Assembly: GCA_014653355.1 (NCBI GenBank)
Contig: JACWEO010000012.1
Coordinates: 1-32,291, forward strand
Source: Pelagibacterales bacterium SAG-MED47
Lineage (GTDB): Bacteria > Pseudomonadota > Alphaproteobacteria > Pelagibacterales > Pelagibacteraceae
Length of the DNA stretch: 32,291 bases
Reading direction: 5' to 3'
Below are positions 17,032-27,553 of the stretch, in pieces (position 1 is the first letter of the stretch; every line of letters begins with the position of its first letter). The translations under genes were made by a program, and so were the position numbers. A model generated the notes under the pieces. That model saw nothing but the letters and a program-made list of their open reading frames with translations, ran no database searches and had not been told where the DNA came from.

Positions 17032-18392
17032 TTTCATTAGTTACAGAATATTTTTTAGCGATTGCACTATTTTTTAGTTTTATAACACTAATTTTTTATG
17101 GATTTCCAGTAGCATGGACCATGGGTGGTTTAGGAGTCTTATTTATATTTATTTCAATGCTTTCTGATAACTTATTTGACACTTTTTATGGTGTAGATTT
17201 TGGATTTGCATCCATGGTCGTTTATAGACTTTATGGTGTTATGGCAAACTGGGTTTTGGTTGCACTACCAATGTTTATTTTTATGGGAATAATGATGGAT
17301 AAATCTGGTATTGCAGAAGATCTAATGACTGATCTGTCAAAGTTGTTTGGTAAAACAAGGGGTGGACTTGCAATCTCAATTGTATTTATAGGAGTTTTAC
17401 TTGCTGCTTCTACAGGAATTATTGGTGCAGCTGTAGTATTACTAACAATCCTTGGAGTGCCTTTAATGTTAAAAAATAATTATAATCCAAACTTAGCTTG
17501 TGGAGTTGTTTGTGCAACAGGGACCCTAGGAATTTTAATACCTCCAAGCATTATGTTAGTTATTATGGGGGACCAAGTGAGAATATCAGTTGGTGATTTA
17601 TTTATGGGTGCTGTATTTCCTGGGCTCTTACTTGGTTTGTTGTACACAATTTTTATTGTTGTTTACGCTTACATGAACCCAAAAGCTGCACCATTGCCGA
17701 GAGATGCCGAACCAGTAGACTTAAAAATAGTTTTAAGAGTTTTGAAATCTATTATACCCCCTGCTTTATTAATCTTTGCTGTTTTGGGAAGTATATTCAT
17801 GGGTATTGCTACTCCTACAGAAGCATCAGGAGTTGGGGCTTTGGGTGCATCTTTACTAGCAATACTTAGAGGACGACTATCATTTTCAGATTTAAAAATT
17901 GTGATCAGAAAAACAACCCATACAACAGCTTATATTTTTGCACTTTTTGTTGGAGCAACAATGTTTGCGTTAATCTTAAGAGGTTTAGGTGGTGACGAAT
18001 TAATAGAAGGAGCTCTAAAGGCACTACCTTTTGGGACAAGTGGAGTTGTAATAGTTGTTTTATTTGTTGCATTTTTGTTAGGTTTCTTTTTAGATTGGAT
18101 TGAAATCACATTAATAATTTTACCTTTTTTAGCACCTGTAATGATGGATCTAGGTGTAGATATGGTTTGGTTTATTGTTATGTTTGCAGTTGTTTTGCAG
18201 ACATCATTTATAACACCACCTGTTGGTTTTGCTTTATTTTACATGAAAGGTGTTGCTCCTCAAGGTATTACAATTACAAATATCTATAAAGGCATAATTC
18301 CATTTGTAATTCTTCAAGTGATTGCAGTTGCAATAGTATTTAATTTTCCTGAAATAGTTACTTGGTTACCTAAAGTGGCTTACGGCCCATAA
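17028..18392 (+). CDS. dctM: TRAP transporter large permease subunit
   Basis: Large membrane subunit (454 residues, roughly 12 hydrophobic helices) that carries the substrate using the sodium gradient. DctM signatures include the FPVAWTMGGLGVLF start, PMFIFMGIMMDKSGIAEDL, CGVVCATGTLGILIPPSIML with the conserved GTLG-ILIPPS motif, GIATPTEASGVGALGA, and the C-terminal FITPPVGFALFYMKG. It overlaps dctQ by 4 bases. The substrate is set by DctP. The downstream gene starts 19 bases later on the same strand. Confidence 0.95.
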   Translation: MISLVTEYFLAIALFFSFITLIFYGFPVAWTMGGLGVLFIFISMLSDNLFDTFYGVDFGFASMVVYRLYGVMANWVLVALPMFIFMGIMMDKSGIAEDLMTDLSKLFGKTRGGLAISIVFIGVLLAASTGIIGAAVVLLTILGVPLMLKNNYNPNLACGVVCATGTLGILIPPSIMLVIMGDQVRISVGDLFMGAVFPGLLLGLLYTIFIVVYAYMNPKAAPLPRDAEPVDLKIVLRVLKSIIPPALLIFAVLGSIFMGIATPTEASGVGALGASLLAILRGRLSFSDLKIVIRKTTHTTAYIFALFVGATMFALILRGLGGDELIEGALKALPFGTSGVVIVVLFVAFLLGFFLDWIEITLIILPFLAPVMMDLGVDMVWFIVMFAVVLQTSFITPPVGFALFYMKGVAPQGITITNIYKGIIPFVILQVIAVAIVFNFPEIVTWLPKVAYGP

Positions 18393-18411
18393 AATTTATA
18401 TATTTATCAAA

Positions 18412-18855
18412 ATGAGAGTAAAAAAAATAATATTAATAATCACATATATATTATCTTTGACAAGTTTTGCAAAAGCTGACTTGAATATTTCATTAACAAA
18501 ATATTTGGATGAAAATGATTTAGACAATGGTTTAACCCAAATATACTTATTAAAAAGGTGTAGCGCAGTTTATGCATATGCATCAGGTATAGTTCTTAAA
18601 TTAGATGCAGTTTTGTCAAAAAATTTTATAGAAATTTCAAATAATTTATTATTCAAAGCTGTTGAATTAAAGGTCATTGAGGAAGAGAAAAAGCTTGAAG
18701 AGGCTCAAGAAGAAGCTGAAAAAAATAGAAAAGAATTATTTGGTAATTACATAGCAGATGGTAAAAAAAATTGGGATAAAAACAAATCTCACTTTAAAGG
18801 GTCCTATATAGCTGAGGATATGGCGATATGTTCTAAGCTTACAGAAGATAATTAA
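18412..18855 (+). CDS. small exported protein with a coiled-coil segment, function unknown
   Basis: I do not recognise this 147-residue protein. It begins with a clear signal peptide (MRVKK, hydrophobic core, TSFAKA), cleavage expected near residue 22, so it is probably periplasmic. A Lys/Glu-rich helix at about 80-107 (EEEKKLEEAQEEAEKNRKEL) looks like a short coiled coil. Two cysteines, one in LKRCSAVYAY (about residue 50) and one in AICSKL near the C-terminus, could form a disulfide. It follows dctM by 19 bases and precedes mdh by 60 bases, so it may be the last gene of the transporter operon; whether it helps the TRAP system is unknown. No ribosome-binding site is evident. Confidence 0.8.
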   Translation: MRVKKIILIITYILSLTSFAKADLNISLTKYLDENDLDNGLTQIYLLKRCSAVYAYASGIVLKLDAVLSKNFIEISNNLLFKAVELKVIEEEKKLEEAQEEAEKNRKELFGNYIADGKKNWDKNKSHFKGSYIAEDMAICSKLTEDN

Positions 18856-18915
18856 AATTAAATCACAAATTTTTATTGAATAATTATTAGTTATCAATAA
18901 AAGATAAGATTATTC

Positions 18916-19881
18916 ATGAAAAAAAAAATTTCTTTAATTGGAGCAGGACAAATAGGTGGAACTCTCGCACATTTAATTGGAACAAAAGAACTAGTTGATG
19001 AAGTAGTTTTATTTGATGTAGCTAGTGGAATAGCAAAAGGAAAAGCCTTAGATATAGCACAATCTTCATCAGTTGACGGTTTTAATGTTAAGTTTTCTGG
19101 AACCGACGACTATAAAGACATAAAAGACTCAGATGTAATTATTATTACAGCTGGAGTGCCACGAAAACCAGGCATGAGTAGAGACGATCTACTCGGTATA
19201 AATCTAAAAATTATTAAAGAAGTAGCCGATGGAATAAAAAAAAATGCTCCAAATGCATTTATTATTTGTATTACTAATCCATTAGATGTCATGGTCATGG
19301 CTCTTCAAAAATTTTCTGGTCTTTCCGCTAAAAAAATTGTTGGTATGGCAGGAATTTTGGATAGTTCACGTTTTAAACTATTTTTATCATTAGAATTAAA
19401 TGTCCCTGTAAAAGAAATAGATGCGATGGTGATGGGTGGACATGGAGATACTATGGTCCCAATGCCAAGATTTACAAAAGTTTCAGGAAAACTTTTGGAA
19501 GATTTAGTTAAAGAAGGAAAAATTACAAAAGAAAAATTAGAAGAAATAAATCAAAGGACAAGAGACGGTGGTGCAGAAATTGTTAAGTACTTAGAAAAAG
19601 GCTCAGCATTTTATGCGCCAGCAGCTTCCGGTGTTCAAATGGCAGAAGCGTATATAAATAATGAAAAAAAATTGTTACCATGTGCTGTTCAATTAAATGG
19701 TGAATATGGCGTAAATAATGTTTATGCGGGAGTACCAGTAATTATTGGTAAAGACGGTGTTGAAAAAATAGAACAAATTGATTTAGATGAGGAAGAAAAA
19801 AAAGAATTTATGCACTCTATAGATGCGGTAAAAGCTCTTTGGGAAGCGGCATCTAAAATAGATCCTGATCTCTCAAAATAA
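18916..19881 (+). CDS. mdh: malate dehydrogenase (NAD)
   Basis: Oxidises malate to oxaloacetate in the TCA cycle; cytoplasmic. The 321 residues belong to the lactate-dehydrogenase-like (MDH type 3) group common in alphaproteobacteria. Visible are the Rossmann motif [16 protein letters not shown] at the N-terminus, substrate-binding arginines in [23 protein letters not shown], and the catalytic histidine in [15 protein letters not shown]. It is 2 bases before sucC and probably heads the mdh-sucCDAB-lpdA operon; the 60-base spacer upstream presumably holds its promoter, but I see no convincing -35/-10 pair there. Confidence 0.97.
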   Translation: MKKKISLIGAGQIGGTLAHLIGTKELVDEVVLFDVASGIAKGKALDIAQSSSVDGFNVKFSGTDDYKDIKDSDVIIITAGVPRKPGMSRDDLLGINLKIIKEVADGIKKNAPNAFIICITNPLDVMVMALQKFSGLSAKKIVGMAGILDSSRFKLFLSLELNVPVKEIDAMVMGGHGDTMVPMPRFTKVSGKLLEDLVKEGKITKEKLEEINQRTRDGGAEIVKYLEKGSAFYAPAASGVQMAEAYINNEKKLLPCAVQLNGEYGVNNVYAGVPVIIGKDGVEKIEQIDLDEEEKKEFMHSIDAVKALWEAASKIDPDLSK

Positions 19882-19883
19882 TA

Positions 19884-21044
19884 ATGAATATTCACGAGCA
19901 TCAAGCCAAGCAAATACTTAAAAAATATGGGGCAGTTGTTCCTGAGGGAGTTTTTGCTTTAACGGTTGATGAGTTGCTGAAAAAAGCAAAATTATTAAGA
20001 ACGAAAAAATATGTCTTAAAAGCACAAATTCATGCTGGAGGCAGAGGTAAAGCAGGGGGAGTTAAAATTTTAGATACTATTGAGGAATTATCAAGAGCCG
20101 CAAAAGAATTGTTAGGCAAAACTCTAATAACACATCAAACAGGTCCAGAAGGAAGAGAAGTTAAAAGATTGTACGTGGAAGAGTCCTCAAACATAGATAA
20201 AGAGTTTTATTTATCTTGTTTAGTAGATAGGGCTAGCTCAAAAATTGCATTTATATCTAGCAATCAAGGTGGAATGGATATTGAAGAGGTAGCAATTAGT
20301 TCTCCAGAAAAAATCGTAACAACAAAAGTTGAAATGGAGAATGAAATTTCAGACAAAGATTGTGATAAAATAATTAAAATTTTTAATTTAAATGATAATG
20401 CCAAAAAACAAGCGATATCTTTAATAAAATCAATTTATAAAATGTTTATTAGCACTGATGCAAACATGGTTGAAGTTAACCCTTTAATATTAACTAAAGA
20501 AGAAAAAATTATCTGTTTAGATGCAAAAGTTAATTTTGATTCAAACGCATTATTTAGACATCCTGAAATTACAGAATTTAGAGATTTAAACGAGGAAGAT
20601 CCAACTGAAATAGAAGCTAGCAAACATGACCTTGCTTATATAAAACTAGATGGAAGTATTGGTTGTATGGTTAATGGAGCAGGCTTGGCTATGGCAACTA
20701 TGGACATAATTAAACTTTATGGAAAAGAACCTGCTAATTTTTTAGATGTAGGAGGTGGGGCATCAAAGGAAAAAGTTTCGGCTGCTCTAAAGATAATTCT
20801 TTCTGATAAGAATGTTAAGGGAATTCTAATAAATATTTTTGGTGGAATAATGAGATGTGATATTCTTGCCCAAGGTGTTGTTGATGCTGCGAAAGAAATG
20901 GATATTAGCGTTCCTTTAGTAGTAAGACTCGCAGGAACAAATTTTAAAGAGGGAAAAGAAATACTAGATAATTCCGGTCTTAAACTAATTTCAGCTGAAA
21001 ATTTAGATGATGCAGCAAAAAAAATTGTTGAGGCAATAAATTAA
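19884..21044 (+). CDS. sucC: succinyl-CoA synthetase beta subunit
   Basis: ATP-grasp subunit of succinyl-CoA synthetase, which makes succinate and ATP/GTP from succinyl-CoA. The 386 residues start with the characteristic MNIHEHQAKQILKKYGA; KAQIHAGGRGKAGGVK binds nucleotide near residue 46-61, and the C-terminal part shows EPANFLDVGGGASKEKV and INIFGGIMRCDILAQG. The gene is flanked by mdh (2 bases) and sucD (no spacer), so subunits are made together. Confidence 0.97.
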   Translation: MNIHEHQAKQILKKYGAVVPEGVFALTVDELLKKAKLLRTKKYVLKAQIHAGGRGKAGGVKILDTIEELSRAAKELLGKTLITHQTGPEGREVKRLYVEESSNIDKEFYLSCLVDRASSKIAFISSNQGGMDIEEVAISSPEKIVTTKVEMENEISDKDCDKIIKIFNLNDNAKKQAISLIKSIYKMFISTDANMVEVNPLILTKEEKIICLDAKVNFDSNALFRHPEITEFRDLNEEDPTEIEASKHDLAYIKLDGSIGCMVNGAGLAMATMDIIKLYGKEPANFLDVGGGASKEKVSAALKIILSDKNVKGILINIFGGIMRCDILAQGVVDAAKEMDISVPLVVRLAGTNFKEGKEILDNSGLKLISAENLDDAAKKIVEAIN

Positions 21045-21920
21045 ATGTCAGTTTTAGTTAACAGAAACACAAAGGTGATTTGCCAGGGCTTTACTGGATC
21101 GCACGGAACATTTCATTCTGAACAAGCCATAAAATATGGTACAAATTTAGTTGGAGGTGTCACTCCTAAAAAAGGTGGTCAAAAACATTTGGATCTCCCA
21201 GTTTTTAATACTGTAAAAGAAGCAAAAGATTCAGAGGGTGCAAATGCAACTATGATCTATGTTCCTGCAAAATTTGCTGCAGCAGCTATAATAGAAGCTA
21301 TAGATGCCTCAATAGAATTAATTGTTTGTATCACTGAGGGTATTCCAATTCAAGATATGCTTAAGGTAAAACAAAAATTATCTAGTTCAAAAAGTAGATT
21401 GATAGGTCCTAATTGTCCAGGAATTATAACACCTGATGAATGTAAAATTGGAATTATGCCGGGAGGTATTCACAGAAAAGGATCAGTTGGAATAGTATCT
21501 CGTTCAGGTACATTGACATATGAAGCGGTTGCACAAACTACTGAAAACGGTTTAGGCCAATCTACCTGTATAGGCATAGGTGGAGATCCTATAAATGGCA
21601 CCAATTTTATTGATTGTTTAGATTTATTTTTAAATGATGAAGAAACTGAATCAATTTTAATGATTGGAGAGATCGGAGGTTCTGCTGAGGAAGAGGCTTC
21701 AGATTTTATTAAGAATCATAAAATTAAAAAACCAATTGTTGGTTTTATTGCTGGGATAACCGCTCCTCCAGGAAGAAGAATGGGCCATGCTGGGGCAATA
21801 ATTTCTGGAGGCAAAGGTGGAGCTGAAGATAAAATAAAAAAGATGGAGGAATGTGGAATAACTATAGCAAACTCACCGTCAAAAATTGGAAAAACATTAT
21901 TCAATAAATTGTCTGATTGA
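21045..21920 (+). CDS. sucD: succinyl-CoA synthetase alpha subunit
   Basis: CoA-binding, phosphohistidine-carrying subunit of succinyl-CoA synthetase, 291 residues. The N-terminal CoA fold shows [37 protein letters not shown] and [12 protein letters not shown] follow; the active-site histidine is His248 in [16 protein letters not shown]. Its ATG directly follows the sucC stop. A 35-base AT-rich spacer leads to sucA. Confidence 0.97.
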   Translation: MSVLVNRNTKVICQGFTGSHGTFHSEQAIKYGTNLVGGVTPKKGGQKHLDLPVFNTVKEAKDSEGANATMIYVPAKFAAAAIIEAIDASIELIVCITEGIPIQDMLKVKQKLSSSKSRLIGPNCPGIITPDECKIGIMPGGIHRKGSVGIVSRSGTLTYEAVAQTTENGLGQSTCIGIGGDPINGTNFIDCLDLFLNDEETESILMIGEIGGSAEEEASDFIKNHKIKKPIVGFIAGITAPPGRRMGHAGAIISGGKGGAEDKIKKMEECGITIANSPSKIGKTLFNKLSD

Positions 21921-21955
21921 AAAATTTCTTTCTAGGTTTATATTAGTTATAAAAA

Positions 21956-24829
21956 ATGTCTTCATCTAAAAATCTTGATAATAAAAAAACTACTTTTTTA
22001 AGTAAATCAAATAATGCCTTTATTGAGGATATGTATGTAAAGTTTGTTAATAACGATCCTGCTTTACCAGAAAGTTGGAAAAAATATTTTCATGAAATAG
22101 GAGATGAATTTGATGTCGTCATAAAAGAAATTAATGGTCCATCATGGAGCCCATCAAAAAAAATTTCAATTACTAGAACTGAAAACCAAGATATTAAAAA
22201 TGATCATATAAATGAGTCAGAGGTCATTAAATCAAATGCAAATTCAATTAAGGCTGTAGCTATGATTAGGTCTTATCGTCAAAGAGGACATTTAATAGCC
22301 AAATTAGATCCTTTAGGACTTATGAAAACTGACTATTTAGAAGAACTTCATCCTGAGTCTTATGGTTTTAAAAAAGATGATTATGAAAAGAAAATCTTTT
22401 TAGATGGAGTGATTAACAAACAACATTCAAATATTAAAGAGATACTTAATTTCTTAAGAAACAAATATTGTGGCTCATTAGGTTATGAATATATGCATAT
22501 ATCTAATCCAACCGAGAGAAAATGGTTTAGAGACAGAGTTGAAAAAACTGATGATTTCAAATTTACTCAAAATGGTAAAGAAGCAATTCTTAATAAACTC
22601 ATTCAAGCTGAAGGCTTTGAAAAATTTTTACACACTAAGTATGTAGGAACTAAAAGATTTGGTCTTGATGGGGCTGAAAGTTTGATACCTGCTCTAGAAC
22701 AAATAATTAAAATTGGTGGTCAATCTAAAGTGAAAGAAGTTAAAATTGGAATGTCTCATAGAGGTAGACTTAATGTATTGGCCAATGTTTTACAAAAATC
22801 TTATAAAAGAATATTTAACGAATTTGCTGGTGAAATAAATTCAAAATCTAAAGATGATACTGGAGATGTCAAATATCATTTGGGTGCTTCTTCGAACAGA
22901 AACTTTGATGGAAATTTAGTACATGTAGGTTTAACTGATAACCCTTCTCATTTAGAAGCTGTAAATCCAGTTGTCCTTGGACAAACAAGGGCTAAACAAT
23001 TTTTTCATAAAGATAAAGAAAGAAAAAAAGTTATACCAATATTAATCCATGGTGATGCAGCCTTTGCAGGACAAGGTGTTGTAGCAGAATGTTTTGCAAT
23101 GTCTGGTCTTCCTGGACATAACACCGGGGGAACAATTCATATCATAATTAATAATCAAATAGGATTTACCACCAGCCCAAGATTCGCAAGATCTTCCCCT
23201 TATCCATCTGATGTTGCAAAAATGGTTGAAGCACCAATCATTCACGTAAATGGTGATGATCCAGAAGCTGTAGTCTATGCTGCAAGAATAGCTACTGATT
23301 TTAGATTAAAGTTTAATAGAGATGTTTTGATAGATTTAATTTGTTATAGAAGATTTGGCCACAATGAAGGTGATGAACCCTCATTTACTCAACCATTAAT
23401 GTATAAAAAAATTAGATCACACCCATCTCCAATAAATGTTTATGGGCAAAATTTAGTTAATGAAGGTTCAATTTCAAATGATTATTTAAATACCTCTATT
23501 AAGAAGTTTAAAGACTTGTTAGATGAACAATTTAAAAATGCAAAAGATTATAAACCAAAAATTGAATGGTTTGAGGGCACATGGTCAAGATATAAACCTG
23601 AAAAAGGCAAAGATAAAAGAGGAGTTACAGGTTATGATATTAAAAAATTAAAAGAGATTTCAAATAAACTTAATTCAATTCCTCAAGAATTTAATATTCA
23701 TAAAACAATTACAAAAATATTAGAAAATAGAAAATCAACAGTTTTTAGTGAAAAAAGAATTGATTGGTCAACTGGAGAAGCACTAGCTTTTGGATCATTA
23801 TTAGAAGAAGGTTATCCAGTTAGACTTGTTGGACAAGATTCTGGGAGAGGGACATTTAGTCAAAGACATTCTGTTTTAAGAAATCAATTAGATAACTCAA
23901 GATATATACCTTTAAACAATATTTCAAAAAAACAAAAGCATTTTGAAATAGTAGATAGCTTTTTGTCTGAACTAGCTGTTTTAGGATTTGAGTATGGTTA
24001 TAGTTTAGTTGAACCTAATACTCTTACTATTTGGGAAGCACAGTTTGGTGATTTTGCAAATGGTGCTCAGGTTGTTATAGACCAATTTATTGCATCAGGA
24101 GAGAGAAAATGGGCAAGAGCCTCTGGTCTAACAATGTTACTGCCACATGGATATGAAGGTCAAGGACCAGAACATTCTTCTGCAAGATTAGAAAGATTTT
24201 TACAATTATGTTCAAACGACAATATGCAAGTGATGAATTGTACAACTCCGGCTAATTACTTTCATGCTTTAAGAAGACAAATGCATAGAGATTTTAGAAA
24301 ACCTTTAATATTAATGACTCCTAAATCTTTATTAAGACACAAACATTGTGTTTCTGACTTAGAAGATTTTAATAAAAAAAATTCTTTTCATAGAGTTTTA
24401 TGGGATCATGCAATAGATCCAAAAACCGAAGGCTTTATTAAACTAAAAAAACCAAACAAAATTAAAAAGGTGATTCTCTGCTCAGGTAAAATATATTTTG
24501 ACCTACTTGAGGCTAGGGAAAAATTAAAGAGAGATGATGTTGTATTTTATAGAATAGAGCAACTTTATCCTTTCCCGGCAAAAAGTCTTGTTAAAGAAAT
24601 TAGACCTTATGCTAAAAAAGCTAAGTTTTATTGGTGCCAAGAAGAGCCAAAAAATATGGGAGCATGGTTCTCAGTAAGAGATTATATCCAATGGACATTA
24701 GATAATATAAAAGCTAATAATAATAAAATTTCTTATATAGGAAGAAGTCCTGATGCATCACCCGCGACAGGTTATGCAAAAACGCACACTTCTCAACAAC
24801 AAGAAATAATAAAGAAAGTTTTTGAATAA
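21956..24829 (+). CDS. sucA: 2-oxoglutarate dehydrogenase E1 component
   Basis: Thiamine-diphosphate-dependent E1 of the 2-oxoglutarate dehydrogenase complex, which decarboxylates 2-oxoglutarate and passes the succinyl group to SucB. The 957 residues are the usual length. The N-terminal docking segment SNNAFIEDMYVKFVNNDPAL (about 18-37), IGMSHRGRLNVLANVL, the TPP site HGDAAFAGQGVVAECFAMSG (about 364-383) and FGHNEGDEPSFTQP are all visible, as is the C-terminal transketolase-like domain with PHGYEGQGPEHSSARLERFL. Only 6 bases separate it from sucB. Identification is firm. Confidence 0.98.
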   Translation: MSSSKNLDNKKTTFLSKSNNAFIEDMYVKFVNNDPALPESWKKYFHEIGDEFDVVIKEINGPSWSPSKKISITRTENQDIKNDHINESEVIKSNANSIKAVAMIRSYRQRGHLIAKLDPLGLMKTDYLEELHPESYGFKKDDYEKKIFLDGVINKQHSNIKEILNFLRNKYCGSLGYEYMHISNPTERKWFRDRVEKTDDFKFTQNGKEAILNKLIQAEGFEKFLHTKYVGTKRFGLDGAESLIPALEQIIKIGGQSKVKEVKIGMSHRGRLNVLANVLQKSYKRIFNEFAGEINSKSKDDTGDVKYHLGASSNRNFDGNLVHVGLTDNPSHLEAVNPVVLGQTRAKQFFHKDKERKKVIPILIHGDAAFAGQGVVAECFAMSGLPGHNTGGTIHIIINNQIGFTTSPRFARSSPYPSDVAKMVEAPIIHVNGDDPEAVVYAARIATDFRLKFNRDVLIDLICYRRFGHNEGDEPSFTQPLMYKKIRSHPSPINVYGQNLVNEGSISNDYLNTSIKKFKDLLDEQFKNAKDYKPKIEWFEGTWSRYKPEKGKDKRGVTGYDIKKLKEISNKLNSIPQEFNIHKTITKILENRKSTVFSEKRIDWSTGEALAFGSLLEEGYPVRLVGQDSGRGTFSQRHSVLRNQLDNSRYIPLNNISKKQKHFEIVDSFLSELAVLGFEYGYSLVEPNTLTIWEAQFGDFANGAQVVIDQFIASGERKWARASGLTMLLPHGYEGQGPEHSSARLERFLQLCSNDNMQVMNCTTPANYFHALRRQMHRDFRKPLILMTPKSLLRHKHCVSDLEDFNKKNSFHRVLWDHAIDPKTEGFIKLKKPNKIKKVILCSGKIYFDLLEAREKLKRDDVVFYRIEQLYPFPAKSLVKEIRPYAKKAKFYWCQEEPKNMGAWFSVRDYIQWTLDNIKANNNKISYIGRSPDASPATGYAKTHTSQQQEIIKKVFE

Positions 24830-24835
24830 TTTGAA

Positions 24836-26122
24836 ATGAGTGAAAAAATTCTAGTACCAGCACTTGGTGAAAGTATTACAGAGGCCACAGTTTCTAAATG
24901 GTTAAAAAATGAAGGAGACGACGTACAAGCAGATGAACCTATTGTGGAATTAGAAACCGATAAAGTAAATTTAGAAGTACCCTCTCCAGTCTCAGGAAGG
25001 TTAACTAAAATAAATTCAAAAGATGGTTCTGTAGTTGAAGTTGGTGCTCTCTTGGGTTCTGTTTCTGGACAAGGTACAGGGCAATCAGAAAAAAAAACAA
25101 TTGAAAAAATTGAGCCAAAAATAGAAGAAAATAATGTTATAAAACTCGAAACTCAAAAAGATGAACCAGAAATTTTTGATAAAAAAAATGAAGTAGAAAC
25201 TGAAGAAGCATTAGTCTTAACTAACGAGGTTCATGAAAACAAAACAAAAGAAAATTTTAAAGCCAATCAAACTTTATCTCCAGCTGTTAGAAAAATAGTT
25301 AGTGAAAAAAAGATTGATATTGAAACGATTAAAGGTTCTGGAAAAGATGGTAGAGTTTTAAAAGGTGACTTAATTAATTTGATGGGTGTCAATCCTCAAC
25401 CTTCAGAAAGAAAAATTAAGTATGGTCAAGAAGAGAGAATTAAAATGACCCGATTAAGACAAACAATAGCTAAAAGATTAAAACAAGCACAAGAAAATGC
25501 AGCTTTATTAACTACTTTTAATGAAGTTGATATGACAAATGTCATGGAAATGAGAAAAGAAAATCAGGAAGATTTTCAAGAAAGATATGGAATTAAATTA
25601 GGTTTCATGTCATTTTTTGTTAAGGCTTGTGTGGTAGCTTTAAAAAATTTCCCAGCTGTCAATGCAGAAATAGAAGGAGATGAAATAGTTTATAAAAATT
25701 ATTATAACGTAAGTTTCGCAGTTGGAACTGAAAAAGGATTAGTAGTTCCAGTTCTTAAAAATGCAGATGAATTATCTTTCGCAGAAATAGAAAAAAATAT
25801 TAAACAAATTTCTGAAAAAGCAAAAGATGGGAAACTTACAATTGAAGATCTACAAGGAGGAACGTTTACTATCAGTAATGGAGGTGTTTATGGGTCAATG
25901 CTTTCAACTCCTATATTAAATTTACCTCAATCAGGTGTATTAGGTATGCATAACATTGTAGATAGACCAATTGTGGTTGATGGAGAAATTAAAATTAGAC
26001 CAATTATGTATTTAGCTTTGTCGTATGATCACAGAATTATTGATGGCAAAGAATCAGTTTCATTTTTAAAAATGATAAAGGAAAATTTAGAAAATCCAAA
26101 AAGGTTATTTTTAGATATTTAA
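24836..26122 (+). CDS. sucB: dihydrolipoamide succinyltransferase (E2)
   Basis: E2 core of the 2-oxoglutarate dehydrogenase complex, 428 residues. One lipoyl domain at about 1-76 carries the lipoyl lysine Lys43 in [18 protein letters not shown] Glu/Lys/Asn-rich linker runs from about 80 to 145, then a peripheral subunit-binding domain ([31 protein letters not shown]) at about 148-182. The catalytic acyltransferase domain fills the rest, with His399 and Asp403 in SYDHRIIDG. The linker is rich in charged residues, whereas many bacteria use Ala/Pro-rich ones; this fits the AT-rich base composition. Its stop abuts lpdA. Confidence 0.97.
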   Translation: MSEKILVPALGESITEATVSKWLKNEGDDVQADEPIVELETDKVNLEVPSPVSGRLTKINSKDGSVVEVGALLGSVSGQGTGQSEKKTIEKIEPKIEENNVIKLETQKDEPEIFDKKNEVETEEALVLTNEVHENKTKENFKANQTLSPAVRKIVSEKKIDIETIKGSGKDGRVLKGDLINLMGVNPQPSERKIKYGQEERIKMTRLRQTIAKRLKQAQENAALLTTFNEVDMTNVMEMRKENQEDFQERYGIKLGFMSFFVKACVVALKNFPAVNAEIEGDEIVYKNYYNVSFAVGTEKGLVVPVLKNADELSFAEIEKNIKQISEKAKDGKLTIEDLQGGTFTISNGGVYGSMLSTPILNLPQSGVLGMHNIVDRPIVVDGEIKIRPIMYLALSYDHRIIDGKESVSFLKMIKENLENPKRLFLDI

Positions 26123-27523
26123 ATGTCAGATAAATTTCAAGCAGTAGTTATCGGTGGTGGTCCTGGAGGCTACGTTTGTGCAATAAGATTAGCACAATTA
26201 GGTTTTAAAACAGCATGCATAGAATCTAGAGGTTCCTTAGGTGGAACTTGTTTGAACATAGGTTGTATTCCTTCCAAAAGTTTACTAAATTTATCAGAAG
26301 AATTTCATAGAGTTAAACATTTGTCTAACAAAGGTATTGAGATTGGAGAGATAAAACTTAATTTAACGAAAATGATGAAGAATAAGGATAAAGCAGTAAC
26401 TGTTTTAACTAAAGGAGTAGAGTTTTTATTAAAGAAAAATAAAGTGACTTATTTTAAAGGAACAGGAAGTTTTAAATCAAAAAATGAAATTTCTATCAAG
26501 GATGATAAAAATAAAGAAACCTTAATTCAGGCAGATAAAATAATAATTGCAACAGGATCAGAACCAGTGTCTCTACCTAACATTGAATTTGATGAAAAAG
26601 TTATTGTTTCTTCAACAGGTGCTTTGAAATTTGAAAAAGTACCCAAAAAGATGATTGTCGTAGGAGGGGGTTATATCGGGTTAGAAATGGGATCAGTTTG
26701 GTCAAGACTTGGTACCGAGGTTCATGTAGTTGAATTTTTAGATCATATTACACCAGGTATGGATAAAGAAATTTCGAATGAATTTATGAAAATTTTGAAA
26801 AAACAAGGAATTAATTTTCATATGAAACATAAAGTTGAAGGAATAATAAAGAATAAATTAGGAGCTATTGTCTCCACAAAAGACGAAAATGGTAAGAAAA
26901 AAGATTTTGAGTGTGATGTAGTTCTAATTTCTGTTGGTAGAAAACCAAATACAAGTGGACTAAACCTAGAAAAGATTGGAATAGAATTAGATGAAAAAAA
27001 AAGAATTAAAACCAGCAAAAGCTTTCAAACTAATCTAGATAATATTTTTGCGATTGGAGATGTGATAACTGGGCCAATGCTAGCACATAAGGCAGAAGAT
27101 GAAGGAATTGCAGTTGCAGAAAATATTGCTGGTCAGTCTGGACATGTTAATTATGATACTATTCCAGGAGTAGTTTATACAACCCCAGAAGTTGCATCTA
27201 TAGGAAAGACTGAGGAACAATTAAAAGAAAAAAATATTAAATATAAAATAGGTAAGTTTTCATTTATGGCAAACTCTAGAGCTAAAGCAATTGATGATGC
27301 AGAAGGTTTTGTAAAAATTTTAGCTGATGCAAAAACTGATAAAGTTTTAGGAGCTCATTTAATAGGACCACATGCAGGTGAATTAATAGCTGAAATAGGT
27401 GTTGCTATGGAATTTGGTGCAAGTTCTGAGGATATTGCGAGAACATGTCATGCCCACCCTACATTTTCTGAAGCAGTAAAAGAAGCTGCACTATCTGTTG
27501 ATAAAAGAGCAATACACTCTTAG
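26123..27523 (+). CDS. lpdA: dihydrolipoamide dehydrogenase (E3)
   Basis: FAD flavoprotein that reoxidises the lipoyl group of SucB with NAD, 466 residues. The FAD motif VVIGGGPGGYVCAIR begins at residue 8; the redox disulfide is Cys43-Cys48 in GGTCLNIGCIPSK; a second dinucleotide motif is VVGGGYIGLEMGSVWSRLG; AIGDVITGPMLAHKAEDEG follows; and the C-terminal active-site His-Glu pair lies in HAHPTFSEAV. Directly joined to sucB, it closes the TCA operon. The convergent pilin gene ends 30 bases beyond the stop, with no clear terminator hairpin between. Confidence 0.97.
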   Translation: MSDKFQAVVIGGGPGGYVCAIRLAQLGFKTACIESRGSLGGTCLNIGCIPSKSLLNLSEEFHRVKHLSNKGIEIGEIKLNLTKMMKNKDKAVTVLTKGVEFLLKKNKVTYFKGTGSFKSKNEISIKDDKNKETLIQADKIIIATGSEPVSLPNIEFDEKVIVSSTGALKFEKVPKKMIVVGGGYIGLEMGSVWSRLGTEVHVVEFLDHITPGMDKEISNEFMKILKKQGINFHMKHKVEGIIKNKLGAIVSTKDENGKKKDFECDVVLISVGRKPNTSGLNLEKIGIELDEKKRIKTSKSFQTNLDNIFAIGDVITGPMLAHKAEDEGIAVAENIAGQSGHVNYDTIPGVVYTTPEVASIGKTEEQLKEKNIKYKIGKFSFMANSRAKAIDDAEGFVKILADAKTDKVLGAHLIGPHAGELIAEIGVAMEFGASSEDIARTCHAHPTFSEAVKEAALSVDKRAIHS

Positions 27524-27553
27524 TATCGTATAATTTAAAACAAATATTAAATA

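Noticed and set aside
18856-18915. Promoter or riboswitch before mdh
   Set aside because: TTGAAT at 18876 has no acceptable -10 at 16-18 bases, and no stable stem is visible in these 60 AT-rich bases.
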